Positions 11,301-23,114 of a stretch of 64,000 bases of DNA are shown here, in pieces. This DNA comes from Morchella semilibera (lineage: Eukaryota; Ascomycota; Pezizomycetes; Pezizales; Morchellaceae), in assembly GCA_009192285.1 (NCBI GenBank), contig WBVU01000011.1, forward strand, positions 372,001 to 436,000. Reading direction: 5' to 3'. The first letter of the stretch is position 1; every line of letters starts with the position of its first letter. The notes beneath the pieces were generated by a model. The model saw only the letters and a list, made by a program, of their open reading frames with translations, was not told the DNA's origin and did no database searches. The position numbers were made by a program, and so were the translations under genes.

Positions 11301-14300
11301 CATATTTTATCACTCGTTACTATCCCTAAATAATACTCGCGACCGATCGCAAATCCTAGATTACTGATCAGATTAGGACGGATTTGTTATTGCAGTGGGG
11401 GCCAACTAGAGATCGGGGGCCTCTCACATAGAAGTCTTCTCTAGGTCTACCGATAATATTAACAATTACTTCTACGATTCAAAGCATTAAGTCCCTATAT
11501 CATACAAATTAACTTATAAACCACCCTTCATTCTTCAAGATGTTGATTGATAAATAGTTTATTGTTATATGTAGCTGTAGCTGTTACCTGTAAACAATTT
11601 TGTAAATATACGTGCGTCTGGGGGCGACATTGTATGGTAGAATACTCACAGCGCGTATAGCCGCCATACCAAATAGGAATTTAGTGTGGAGACTTGAGTT
11701 GAAAAAGCGCTCGGTGCCTCTGGGACTCTTGTTAACGACCGCTACCCCTGATTATTGTGGGGGCTAGATCTTTATGGCATAACCAAGCCTCTTTACTATT
11801 TCTCCAGAAAGCAGATTATGCCCAATGACGCGAAAAAGGGCAGAAAAGGCACGCAAGAAATGTGATTGATGCTTGACTGGTTGCCTATAGCTGCCTTCTT
11901 TTTCTTTTGGTTGAGAATTTCCCTAGTGTTAGGCGTCACCTGAAACTCAACTAATATGCAATGTTAGTATGATTAGTGATCGGACACATGTTCGGCGAGG
12001 AGGTAAGCAAAATGAATGATTCTAAGGTATAATCTGGGACGTGGTATATGCCTGAGACCATTTTATTTCCGAGTTTGGATGTTATTGCCACTAGCTGGGT
12101 ATGATCGTATAATATGAGGCCAATAGAGTAAAAAAATTAATCACCAGGAGAGGTGGAAGAATCCTTTCCATCATATGTATATGTGGCTAACTAGCTGCCG
12201 AGTCAGCTATTATTTGACCTGTATACCTGCATGCACGATAAACTCTGGGTGCGGAGGTGCGAGTCTGACCTGGGAATTTACCACCGTATTGCCTCTTGAC
12301 TACCATGAATTAGAGACATGACAAGAAATAACATTTGCCCCTGTTTCTCAGAATATTTATTCCTCTCATCAAAATATTCCTGCCAATACCAGTACCCCTA
12401 CCAGCTATTATACTAAATCTCAGCCATAATAATTCTTTTTAAAGCAGCATAAGATCGGGAGAACGCCAAGAGGATAAATATCCCCGAAATCTGGCTCTGT
12501 TCGAAGGCGCTCCTCAAATCCTATTAGAAATCTGCTTAGTCGGAGCCCTGCCTTGTATAGTACGGCCGGCCATTCTTTAGTTAAAAAATTTCCAGGTAAT
12601 GTATATGTCTCCACCGGCTGATGTGCTGAACACTCTCAAGCCGGCTCCGATACTACCCCGCTTCAAATAACCTCGTGAGAAGTACCTAGGTTAGATTCCG
12701 GCTAGCCCGACATATTAGGGTGACGGTCGAGCTGCTAGAGGCCCGAACTCTCCCTCCGGGGCAATGTAGATCCTGAGGTCAAGCATTTTTGTTCAGTCGA
12801 ACCATTCTTGCGGTTTATGTGGGCTGATGCTAGGTGTATCAGTCAGTCTTAGTCTTCGGATCGCCCCACCTGGTACCCATAAAAAGTTAACTCTTGTGAA
12901 TTGTGACGTTGAGCCATCACATTTGGTCACAATGAATCACTCGTCAGTTTTTGACTTGACCTACCTGAGTAAAAAACAAAGCTAAATCACAATTCGGTGT
13001 TAGAATTTTTCTGATATATTAATGCATATGGTTAAACTTAAGTAGGCATTTCGTTTATTATTGGGGTTTTCTTGCCTTAAAGTATGAATTAACCAGTAGC
13101 GGTTGGATTAGGAACTTGGCTGGAGATCTTGGGAAACGCCGAACCAGGTTTCTTTCGTTATCTGGGGTAAGAAAAAAAAAAGACTTTCGCTAAGGCTCGC
13201 CAACCCCGCCTGTAAAGGGGAGGGAGGGGTAACTGCCCGCATACACAAGGGAAAAAAGAGCCGTTAAAGTTAAATGCAGGTAGGAGAATTTAGACCACGT
13301 ATCCGGGTAGAGTGCTATCTGTGCATGTACAGGACAAGGCGTGTGATTCAGTCAGCCTTTTCCCCAGGACATTCTGTCAGACAACTACTCAGGAGAGCAG
13401 GAATATGCATAAATCAAGTTGCGGAGTTTCTAAACCAGCAGAGATCGTATACATTTCCAGGCACTTTGGCCGAATAGATATCCAAGTAGTTTTATGAAAT
13501 CGTGTGCAGATGTCTAAATAAAGTATTGTCTTAAGATCGCTTGGGTGATATCAACCTGAGCCGATGGTTTCCTATCGCCTCTAGCCTATGCAGGAATTTT
13601 ATAACGATTTATTTGTCTCAACGTGGCAAGGTAGGCCCTGATTGGGGGGGCTGTCAGAGACATCGTGCCCCTATTATCACGGCCCTTTCGCTCCCGGTCA
13701 CAGGGAATCACTCTTGAGTTTCCGTGCCGCATGGGAGCGGTATGGCTCAAAGACAGCCTAGAAGGCGGATCCAATCAATCCACAGAAACCAGAAGATCTG
13801 CTACCTAAACGGTGCTGTGCTCTCGGGCTCAAGGATTGTTGAAATCACTAGAGCCTTCCATAAAAGAAATCATTCTCTGGGTTGGTGCACCCGCTAAATC
13901 CTCAAGGTGCCTCAAGTTTTTATACGAGCAAACTCGTTAACGAATTTTCGCCAATCAACCATAGCGCGTGGCCTATAACGCTTGACTAACCAAACTAAGA
14001 TAACCAGGGCGAAAGACCATTGACCGCCGAATTGGCCACTAGGCATATTTTTCTGTAAGATTATAGTGACATAAAAACACAAAACATTGGTGGGGTACAA
14101 CGCACCCAGAAAATGGCAAATGCCCATTGGAATATCGTGAGCTTCTAACTAACTTTTTTGTACGTCATTGTAAGTTTGATTTCCCATGTTAAGGGTTGCA
14201 TAATTCGTTTATAGGAGATATAAGTACTTGTACACTCACATAGATCGAATCTTCAACCTCAGACCCTTCTTGAGCGGTAACGTCCTTATCCCAGTTTCTG

Positions 14301-15159
14301 TGCACCGAACGCTCTTTAGACGCTTCCCCGGTCCCCTGTATTTGAGGTTTTGCATACGGGGGTGCTTCAGTTGTGCATAGAGTACTGAATCATGTAGGTA
14401 CGGATATGCCATGCATAAGATAGTAGGTTATATTTGTGTTAGCTGAGATTAACAGGCTGATACGACTTCCCGTTTTAAATCTGCTCTGTCATGGTTGAAC
14501 CTGTTTACTCAACCTCGGCCTGGTATCGGTTAAGATTCTGCATGTCCTGTCGATAGCGTGATTTAACGGGCGTGGTTAATTTGATCTGAATGCCACGTGT
14601 TGTGGAATAAGTTAGAAAGTACATGTAAGCATCCCCCCCCTGCAGGGGCAATGGTTACATAAATGTAATAACTGACAAGTACGTGTCTATACGTAAGCAT
14701 ACCAGCAGTTACGTCAATGTTTAGTGTGCCGCCGACCCCAGCCGACCTCCGCCTAACCACACATCCAGGCTAAAGGGTTGTAATTGTAACCATTATAATT
14801 ACATGTATTTAACCTCGTTGCTCAGAGGCACAGGTCGTATGTAACCTTTATAGCAAGGGATAATGTAATTAAGCATAAGTTTCCCAGCAAGGTCTAATAT
14901 GTATTGACACCGTTTGATCAATGGCTGCAATATGTCAAGGGCTGCTGTGTGACTACATGTTGTATGGCACGGGGGGGGCATAGGGGGTGGGTGTGTCGAC
15001 TTCAGAGGAACTTTTTTTTTGTATGGAAATTAGAGAAAATTCTACTGTTAGGCGGCACTGGTACCCCCCAAATTCTATAGACTGATTGGCTGCAAACGCC
15101 GGAATTTACACACCTACCCTCCATAGCTTCTCGAGGCATACATGTAGTTGTAGTATAAC

Positions 15160-15177
15160 TACAATACCGGTATTGTA
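15160..15177. repeat. 18-bp perfect palindrome
   Basis: The sequence TACAATACCGGTATTGTA reads the same on both strands. A neighbouring GTAGTATAACTAC-type near-palindrome lies just upstream, so about 45 bp are dense in inverted repeats. No gene is nearby, and it may be the core of a decayed terminal inverted repeat. Confidence 0.8.
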
Positions 15178-18100
15178 ATTATAGTCAATCATAAAGTTTC
15201 ATATATATATAATCAGACTTCCAAATAGAGTAATTATATTTTTGATTGCTGCTTCCGCAGGATACCGGAGTAAACAGCTTAGCGCTAGGAGCTTTGTAAA
15301 CTCCAAAGTGATGATATATGATAAGTAAACCTTCGAGAGACGATGAACGAATTACCTCAACTCAATTGCAATGTTTATTAATTTATCGATTTCCCCTCCA
15401 TTTTTCAGCAAGAAAAAAAGAGAGAGAATTATATGATGAAATTATATTCCACTAGTGGCCGTGAACTTTATTCGTGATCAGGTAAGCACTATCGGCGTAC
15501 TTATATTGCAAGGGTATATCCCCAAAAGTTTAGCTTTAACCGGTAACTTAGTTTTTCTCATACCACTTTGAGTAGGAAGAAACTGTTAGGGAAGTACAAC
15601 CGGTTCGTATCATTGACTTATCGGTTTCCCTGTTTTCAAGCCAGGTGAAGTCTCCAATCTCCCCGGTTTGTAGTATCTTTGCTTAAAATTAAACCATTAA
15701 GATACCGACGGTTTGGTAGCGATTCAGGAAATACGGGATCCGAGGTCTGTGAGTGTTTCAGGGCTTAGGTGAATACACCGAGGTGTAATCGGACGTAAAC
15801 ATTGCTTATTTTTTTTAGCTCTATGTGCTAACACGAGGGATCCCGGGAATACACAGGCCCCTCATTTACGGGGGGAGATTTCGGCCCGGAGTGATTTTTC
15901 TTACCAACTGCAGCCGTAGGCGTTGAAATATCATTGGACCTCATAATATCCCTTTCTAGGATCTATACTGCGGGGTAATGCTTGTCAAAATATCAAGCCA
16001 CCGCTTTACATTAGTTTGATCTTATGGTAGTTGTGTAGTAAGGCTGTGTTCAGACACGCTGCTACTAGCAAGGGTAGCGATGACCAGCTGCAGCTTTAAA
16101 TGTGGCATCCCGTAGGAAGGGCGAGGGTCATGTAACACAAAAATTATGATTCGACACCCTATTGGAACCTATCTTAAAGATTGTCGGCTTGGGATTTTAC
16201 GTATACTTTTACTTTGGGGAAATGGTATTGCTTGATGTCATAGGTCAGTAGGCCAGATAAATCACGCAGGCGGGCTATTTTGATTCAAAGGGTGTTTCCT
16301 GTGATCAGCACTCCACAATCAGCGGTTCCAGTGCCCATGTTTCAAGTGGAAGCCTTGGTTGTCGATGGACCATGCATTACTTTCGTATTCATTGCTTATT
16401 GAGACTTGATTCAGTAAGGGGATTGTCGGAAGTGAAGAGGATGACTTAAACCAGATATTGACGCCGTTAGATTTATATCTTTCACAAGAATGTTACCACC
16501 GATAGTTAGAGCCTAGAAGCCTTCTGTTCGAGATATTTTTTTTTTAAAAAAAAAAAAAAACTAAAAAAGAAAAAACTCATTATTAATTAATAGTGAGAGT
16601 AGGCGGGCGAGATATAGCCAGAATGGACGGGATTTAATACGATAGGGAATCGAAATACCAAAGTTGATTATTAGGTGCGATTACTTATCCCGTCTGGCGT
16701 TGCCGATATTATAGTTTAAGCTTGCAACTAGCTCGATGGTAAACCTCTGGGTTGGGTTCTACTCGATTGCGGTAGCTAGTCGCAAAATTAAAAACTACCT
16801 TCTACAATTAGAAGAAAAACAACATCCGATATCCCCTCAAGCAATTACATGTGCTTTAATATAGATGCGGGAGGTTGTAATAGAGACATCAGGTCATGTA
16901 ATCGCGGTAAAGTTAACGGAGGGATATTATGCTGAATTCATTCCTTGGGATTGCCTATCCTATTCCAGTTGGTGGCTTGTTTAGAGTCTGCTATTCCTAA
17001 GCTTAGTGCAGTAGTCTTGTTAGTAGATGAGAATGCGATACAGAGTAGAATGGCCGATAATTCCCAAACAAGGTATACAAGCTTTAGTCCTTCTGGGATG
17101 ACTGGCTGCTTTTAGGGTGTTGTCTGTGCATTTCCTAAAGGGGACGGTAATTGATAAATGGCCAAGGCCAACTAGAACTGCAACTGTTTCCCCTCAGCTG
17201 ATGCGAAGTTAGTAGAGACCCTTGTGACGACCCATAGTTCCAAACTCCAGGTTATAGACCAATGTTCCTTGATTAATCGTGGAGCCGGTTCATTCGCATA
17301 TGGCCAACGATATGTTTATATCCTGAGACATTCTGGATCGAAACAGTTTGGTGTCTGGATAGTATCTTACATTCACGTGGCCCGCTTATGTTATCGGTGT
17401 ACTCTCCTTGGGCATTTCAAGTTTGTGGAGACACCGAGGAGATAATAATTGCTTGGTTAGTATCCCCTAAACTGTCAGATCCGTTAGTAAATCTTTGCTT
17501 TTTTCTGGGGGTGGCAGTATTTTACTGCAGCTGGTACCCCTGCTATTAAATAATTGATCTCCCATACCCTCTATTATAGGGGGCCAGCACTGACAGCTTA
17601 AAGGATACCCACTAGCTTTTTTTTGTTGCATCATCAACTGTACCGTACCGCCGGGGAAGAAGGCTGGGAAAATGCGTGGACATGGACACATCAGGGTTTT
17701 GCCAAATTTCCCGCCGTTGTGGACCAGGTCTTGGGCGTTGTTCCACCAAGAACGGCACAGGTCCCTATAAAGAAACACAAGCTCTTAAGAACTTCCGCAT
17801 ATAGTAAATTTATGGCGGCTATGCATAAATCCCCCCTCCGGACCCGCTCCCCTTGTTTTCCGCATGGCGCGGTAGACGTGTAAAGAATTTCCACGGGGCG
17901 ATATAGACCACTGAGATTCAAACTGACATATTGTGTCTTGAGATGATAGTTGCATGAGAGCATGTGGACCCGCGAAAACGGGGGCGTTACTCTTATAGGC
18001 GCACTGACTCGAATCGGTGAATGTTGAAATAGTATATCGAGCTCAACCTGGCTATCGACCTAGGCAGGCATAAAGCAGACGGTCGAGACCCTAGCAGATA

Positions 18101-18546
18101 AGGGTATGTATTGGCAACGAAATAGAATATAAGACCACTTGGCCACTTGGAAATCCATATCCCTTGTGGACATGGGCGGACTACTGCGTGGTCAGCACAA
18201 TGCCGTGCACACAGGAACTGGTGGTGTGTAGACTACTAGATTTGACCCAGGGATCAGCACGTCAGAACCACCGATTCAACAAGCCCACGCACTGTCCAAC
18301 GTTTGAATCTCCTTCGTGTTATACTACTCCATAATCTTCGCGGGAAGCTCGATGTTTATCTAACCATTGCGTTGCAGTAAATAAAAACGGTAAATTTAGG
18401 GGATTCGGCACTTCCCATAGGGGGAAAAAGTAAAGATAGTTCCCGACCCTTTGGTTCTGGTACATGTTGCCTTAACGGACGGAGAAGGGAGATGTTCCTT
18501 GGAACGCGTGAAACTCCGTATCATATTTCGGCGTGCACACCCCAAG

Positions 18547-18623
18547 TTTTTTTTCTTCTCTCTTTTTTTTCTTTTTTTTTCTTTTTCTTTTTCTTTTTTT
18601 TTTTTTTTTTGGGGGGGGGGGGG
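18547..18623. repeat. polypyrimidine T/C tract abutting a 13-G run
   Basis: About 64 nt of T with scattered C are followed directly by 13 consecutive G. Strand asymmetry is total, and such mirror-type tracts can adopt triplex structures. The run also creates long artefactual phenylalanine-rich ORFs in all three forward frames. Confidence 0.9.
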
Positions 18624-20164
18624 CACATCATGCTCTTCATGGCTCCCCCAATACGCCGCATCATGGATCACGCAGTGCAATACTATGTAGTTGGTATGAT
18701 TGCCGGTGTAAGCAAATCCAGAAATCAAAGGGGAGGGGGGAGAGGGGGGCGGGGGCTGTAGGATAAAAATTTTAATGTATGTAGGCAGAGACTAAAGAAG
18801 ACATGATGGGTACATAACAATTCATTAAACTTACTCATAATGTAACTTCCTGCTTTTTAAGTGCGGTTCAGCCTTCCCCTCCAATTCGGAACTTTCTCCG
18901 TACCAGGTTCCTGGGTGTGCGATTGTCGTACCTGCTGCATTGAAGTCTTATTTAATTCCTGAGAAACCTCTTTGGGCGACGTACATGAAAAGAAAAACCA
19001 CTTTTAATCGGAGAGAGCCTGCTATAAAATTAAACAAAACGCCTGAAACCCCCACGTATGAGACTCAGTCTATTGACTAGGCTGGGCGACTCAGTAGTTT
19101 GTTATACTATTCGGGCTCCAAGACTGAATTTGGAGGTTGCCGGGTGCCGACATGAGATGGGAAATGGAAGCTATCGAGAAGTCGATTCCAGACTGCCGGG
19201 TCACCTTTGTGGTTCCATACCCCCGCTTTTCGGACCACTGGACCTAATCCACTAAGGCAAAGTCTGCATGCATGCATCTGTAAAGCTCCACCATAACGGT
19301 ACACCCAGCATTCTGGGTCAATCTAGCTCGCTACCTCCAAAGTAACCCCCTGCCAAAAATCTCAGTAATGCACACCCTGTTGAAGAGCGGAAAAGTGCAC
19401 AGTGCACTTCGCTCTTTTCTCATTTTATCCTTTTTTACATGAAATGGCTGGTTTGTGTTGGCGGTCTTCGTTACTACCATCGGCGCGCGCGCCATGATAA
19501 CCATAACCCTCTTTCTATTTTTTTGTACTTTTCAACTCTACTCCCAGACGTTCTTAATACGTGCTGCTTCACCAGGATTGAGGGTTTTATTTCTACGCTT
19601 TGATCGCGAACTCTCCCCCCGCAGCCGCTCTGGCGGAGGTTCTTCCATGAATTTGTCTCTTGCTTATCCACTCGAAACCGATTCCTGCACCTCTTTAGAC
19701 CATGGGCCCCGGTTTATGCCGCTGTGACGGAGATGAATCGGGTTCATCGACAGGAGCGTGGCACTTCTGCCCTAGATGTACAGAGGCATCCTTGTGTACT
19801 CCCCGGTTTATTGTTGGTCCCAATTCTTAGAACCTCCCGAGATATTGATTGAGAAAATCTAGCTATATAACAGCAGCACCAGGACGCTTGTGTTGGTGAG
19901 AAAACGACAAACCCTCTCTAGTCGTGCTTGTATATCATAGCTGCTTATAGGACTTCTATCTGATACCAAGTTAGCCAGACTAGTAATTTATCACCCGAGA
20001 GCATCCTTAAATTAGAGACCTCCCGCCTACCATCATACCTTTTTCAAGTCAGACGAATATCTTTCAGTTAGCTCTTACAGGACAAATACGGAATAAATCA
20101 CTACTTGCTACGCTTTAGCACAGTAAATTAGCAGCAAATTCCATACAATAATAAACCCATTACG

Positions 20165-20623
20165 ATGACGAGCAGCAAAAATCTCAGGTCTTCGGCGGAA
20201 ACCCAGACTTCCCGGGTGGACCGGGCAAGGTCCCCTCAACGAACTCCTTCACAAACATATTTCTCTTCTTCTCCTTCACCACCACCGTCATCCCCTCTTC
20301 CACCACTTCCATCTATCCAGGGGAGCATCCCCTTCTTCGATCGGGCCATGAATAATGCGTGCAAGCGCCGGAAAATCGTTGATATCGGCCGTCGACAGCT
20401 CGAGATTCAACAGCTGGCCTATGCAAACGGCGAGCCAATTCCTGCGTTCGATTGCTCTTCCCTCAGTATTGATGATTTCGTCCAGCAGTCCTCAAATGAA
20501 AATGCCATTGAACGGTTTTCCGTGTGTGATTGGGTCGATGACTCAAATGTCGTCCATGCTCGTGTGGCGATGGCAGAGCTTGAGAAAGATAACGCGATGA
20601 ATACCAAACCTATACAACCATGA
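20165..20623 (+). CDS. orphan protein, 152 aa, unknown function
   Basis: Single-exon ATG ORF (MTSSKNLRSS...). I do not recognise the family. Residues 1-60 are Ser/Pro-rich and look disordered, with a PPPSSPLPPLPS stretch. Residues about 62-150 are of mixed composition and look folded, with CKRRK (basic, possible nuclear signal), an acidic SLSIDDF segment and SVCDWVDDSNVVHARVAMAELEKDN. There are no predicted membrane segments and no signal peptide. It stands as an island of coding-like composition between the 15-kb desert and the transposon-rich stretch that begins near 22.5 kb. The ATG has A at -3 and follows an AT-rich leader. It may be a lineage-specific gene, or a fragment carried by or left from a mobile element. 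Confidence 0.55.
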   Translation: MTSSKNLRSSAETQTSRVDRARSPQRTPSQTYFSSSPSPPPSSPLPPLPSIQGSIPFFDRAMNNACKRRKIVDIGRRQLEIQQLAYANGEPIPAFDCSSLSIDDFVQQSSNENAIERFSVCDWVDDSNVVHARVAMAELEKDNAMNTKPIQP

Positions 20624-22558
20624 GATGAGGGTGGGCGGAGACAAAAGGCTGGGTCGTGTTTATTCCTGTTTTCTTCACGTTTTCCTTTCTTTTATTGAAT
20701 ATTCCGTTTGCTCTTGATTTATTTGTTTTTTTTAGCGGGAGGCATGGCATGAAATTTTCCTTATTGTTAAAAGTTTGTAGTCCTGCTGCAATCGAGTGAA
20801 GCGAAGGATATGTTCACCTCGATTTTAGGACGTATACAATATCGCAGTAGTGTATATTATAGATGGTAGTATTTGCTTCTGAAGCGTACTGAAGGATCTG
20901 TGTATCCATATCATGTGTAAGTGTCCTATGTATTGCATATTGCTTCACTGGGAAACAATGCAGCACATTTTGAAACATCATGGTCCCTTTCCAGTTACCT
21001 GGTCCACAATGTAATCAGTCATCCATGAAACTGAAGGTTACACGCGATTGCCTGTGTTATTTGGCCCTCGATTCAGAAGGTCTAGGGCTACTTCTGCAAG
21101 AAGCCGTTCAGATATGTATTTCCTCCCGTTGCATACCCTCGTTCCCTGCCCAGCGAGCCCACCACCCACCGAGTGCAGCACCCAATTCCCGCCCAAATAT
21201 CTCTTGGCTGCAGCTTTAGCGGCCATCTTTTGCGGACCTCACACTCGGTAGGTGGTGAAATCGCTTGGTGGGGAATATATGAGGGTATCAAATACGGGTA
21301 TAATTCGCGTATACGGCGGATCGCCGGCCTTTTCTGGGTGAGCGGGTGAATCAACTTTGATTGAGATTTCGTTACCGAGCCTAAGTTATTTTGCCGAGAT
21401 AGCCGAGCGCGAGCTGTGTTGATATTTCACAGTTTGTATGTAGATCATAACTACCAACGGTTAATTGAGATTTAGAACCTAGCCATTAATGAGCTCCTTA
21501 TACACTGTTTTTTTAAGAAAAGAAAAGAAAAAAATTTATACTGTGTCCCAATGAAGGCAAATTTTTTTTTTAATGACTTGTCTCTCTCCCTCTTTTTGTT
21601 GCTAGTTGCTGCAGCGAGTTTTCCCCCAAAATAAATAAATAAAATCCCGGCACGCCTTGCTTCTCGAAATATATTCTGTCAAGAGGTCTTAGACATTTCA
21701 TAGCGTATCTGAGTGTAGTTGCATCCCGCACTGACAGGAGCTTGAGATCGATCGAGATGAGTTGTTGTAAGTGATGATGCTCAAGTAATTTCGGCTACCC
21801 GCTCCCCCCACTCCCTTCCCGAGACCTGATTGTATGACAGCGGCGGTTTCATCTCTAGCGGGTAGCAGCAGTAGCAGCAAGTTGATTGGGCGGATGACTA
21901 TTCCCATTGACTTCAGTATGGCGGATAGGTAGCCCCCGGTATGGGCAGAGAGGACCGAACGGAGGAATTAGGATATATGTTCCCGTCCCCTATCTAGCTC
22001 GCTTCCAGCACACTGAGTGCGGAAAAGGAGGGTAGACCAGCTCTGTAGGGTACGAGGTGGAAAATGAAAAAATGACTTTGCCAGGAATACATAGGGTTTC
22101 GTGGTCCTTGGTGTTAGAGGTATCGGGAGGTGTTGCAATTCGAGCTCCTTCGGAAGATCTACAGAACCGACCCAGCTAGTACCAGTAGCGTGATCAGTAC
22201 CTGGTAGCTCGCAGTACTCTTCGTCATTCAACAAGCGAGCCCTTTTATGTCATAGCTCAATTGTTTCAAATGTGTCAGGTACAAGGAACAGGTTTGTTGT
22301 AAGATTGTGACGCAACCGCGTCGGCTTAATTATATGGATCACAAGGTATCACTCGATGAACATAACTAGTCGAGTAGAGTCCAATCTAGACACCGGAAAG
22401 CGCAAAAAAGAGAACGGGAAGGGAATCGACTGAGTAGCTTGGTGACTGAGAGAATGTTGTGATAATCTATGCTTCCGATTGTAGTCAGTCATAGTACCTA
22501 GAACTGTTTATCTGGTACACATATGCGACTATCTGCTTTGTAGTTTTGTAAAACATTA
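20624..22558. other. intergenic, no gene seen
   Basis: Downstream flank of the 152-aa gene followed by AT-rich DNA with A/T runs at about 21510-21570. ORFs are short and mutually overlapping on both strands; none is supported. Confidence 0.6.
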
Positions 22559-22669
22559 ATGGACAAGCTAATACTATTTAAAGGTTGGTATAAGGCATCT
22601 CTCTTGTGCTCTAGTCAGTTACCTCAATTAACCAAGTCTTGTTCTCTTCACAAATATCGACAGCGAGTA

Positions 22670-22805
22670 CAGTGAAAGCTTGCTATATATAGCGGTACAC
22701 TCAAGACCAGAATTTTAGAAAGATTACCCTTATATAAGAGGTGCTGGTGCTGAAGGCTGGGCAAAAAGGACCGAGAAGTGCTACCGTTATAGCAAGCTTT
22801 CGCTG
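22670..22805. mobile_element. 136-bp MITE with TA target duplication (Tc1/mariner-type)
   Basis: The element starts CAGTGAAAGCTTGCTATA and ends with the inverted counterpart (CAGCGAAAGCTTGCTATA read from the right end). Terminal inverted repeats span roughly 28 bp with one substitution and a 4-nt gap. TA dinucleotides at 22668-22669 and 22806-22807 flank it. Copy 2 of the host repeat has an uninterrupted GCGAGTAGCAGTGTAT with a single TA at 23238-23239, so the pre-insertion site is visible. TA duplication and a CAGT-type end fit the Tc1/mariner/pogo superfamily. No coding capacity. Confidence 0.88.
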
Positions 22806-22851
22806 TAGCAGTGTATGTTGTGAGACAGGAGAAGAATGAAAACCTCAAATA

Positions 22852-23005
22852 GACGAACTCCCTAGCCACTCGAGCACCCCCTCACTCGAACATTTAACGT
22901 AAAAAAGAAAGGTTCTTCGTTGTAACCGGCTTTTGTACTACTTACTCACCAATCGTTATCAACTGTTCGAGTGAGGAGAGTGTCCGAGTGGCTAGAGAAG
23001 TCGTC
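22852..23005. mobile_element. 154-bp MITE with 41-bp inverted repeats and TA target duplication
   Basis: Left end GACGAACTCCCTAGCCACTC and right end (reverse complement) GACGACTTCTCTAGCCACTC continue as inverted repeats to ACTCGAACA, about 41 bp on each side with a few mismatches. TA lies at 22850-22851 and 23006-23007. Copy 2 has AACCTCAAATACCATCGAAG with one TA (23285-23286), the empty site. The inverted repeats differ from those of the 136-bp element, so this is a second family. The right repeat contains TGTCCGAGTGGCTA, very like a tRNA-Ser box A, probably by chance. Confidence 0.88.
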
Positions 23006-23114
23006 TATCATCGAAGCAAGAACATCCAGCTTGATTGGTTGATCAACTATAGTTATATCACTAATATGCAGCTGGCCACCCCGACCAATAGAAATGCTCC
23101 TGATGACGGTGGCC

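Larger units (their letters stand above)
5346..20164. other. gene desert of about 14.8 kb
   Basis: No ORF in this stretch exceeds 131 codons, none resembles a known family, and I found no exon chain with plausible splice sites. I see no long internal direct repeats and no recognisable reverse transcriptase, integrase or transposase motif. Local structures: a GC-richer block at about 7300-8000, a G-run at about 10240, an 18-bp perfect palindrome at 15160-15177, a T-run/A-run junction at about 16535-16575 and a T/C tract with G-run at 18547-18623. The most likely reading is long-decayed repetitive DNA, which cannot be shown from this window alone. Confidence 0.6.
22559..23046. repeat. diverged repeat copy 1 (LTR/leader-like), interrupted by two MITEs
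   Basis: Shares its order of segments with 23115-23326: ATGGACAAGCT, TATAAGG..TCTCTT..CTCTAGTC, AACCAAGTCTTGTTC.CTTCACA, TATCGACAGCG, GCAGTGTAT..GGGACAGGAG-like, AACCTCAAATA, CATCGAAGCAAGAAC, TGATCAAC. A TATA-type box, a TTCACA end and a downstream ATG-AAA-ACC-TCA reading fit the end of an LTR plus the leader and gag start of a retrotransposon; that identity is inference. Two insertions absent from copy 2 split it (22670-22805 and 22852-23005). Confidence 0.75.

Noticed and set aside
18451-18766. Phenylalanine-rich ORFs in three frames
   Set aside because: They are produced by the T/C tract and G run at 18547-18623.
5346-20164. Repeat-induced point mutation as the cause of the desert
   Set aside because: The stretch is not obviously AT-extreme and CpG sites are still frequent by eye; without counting dinucleotides the claim cannot be made.
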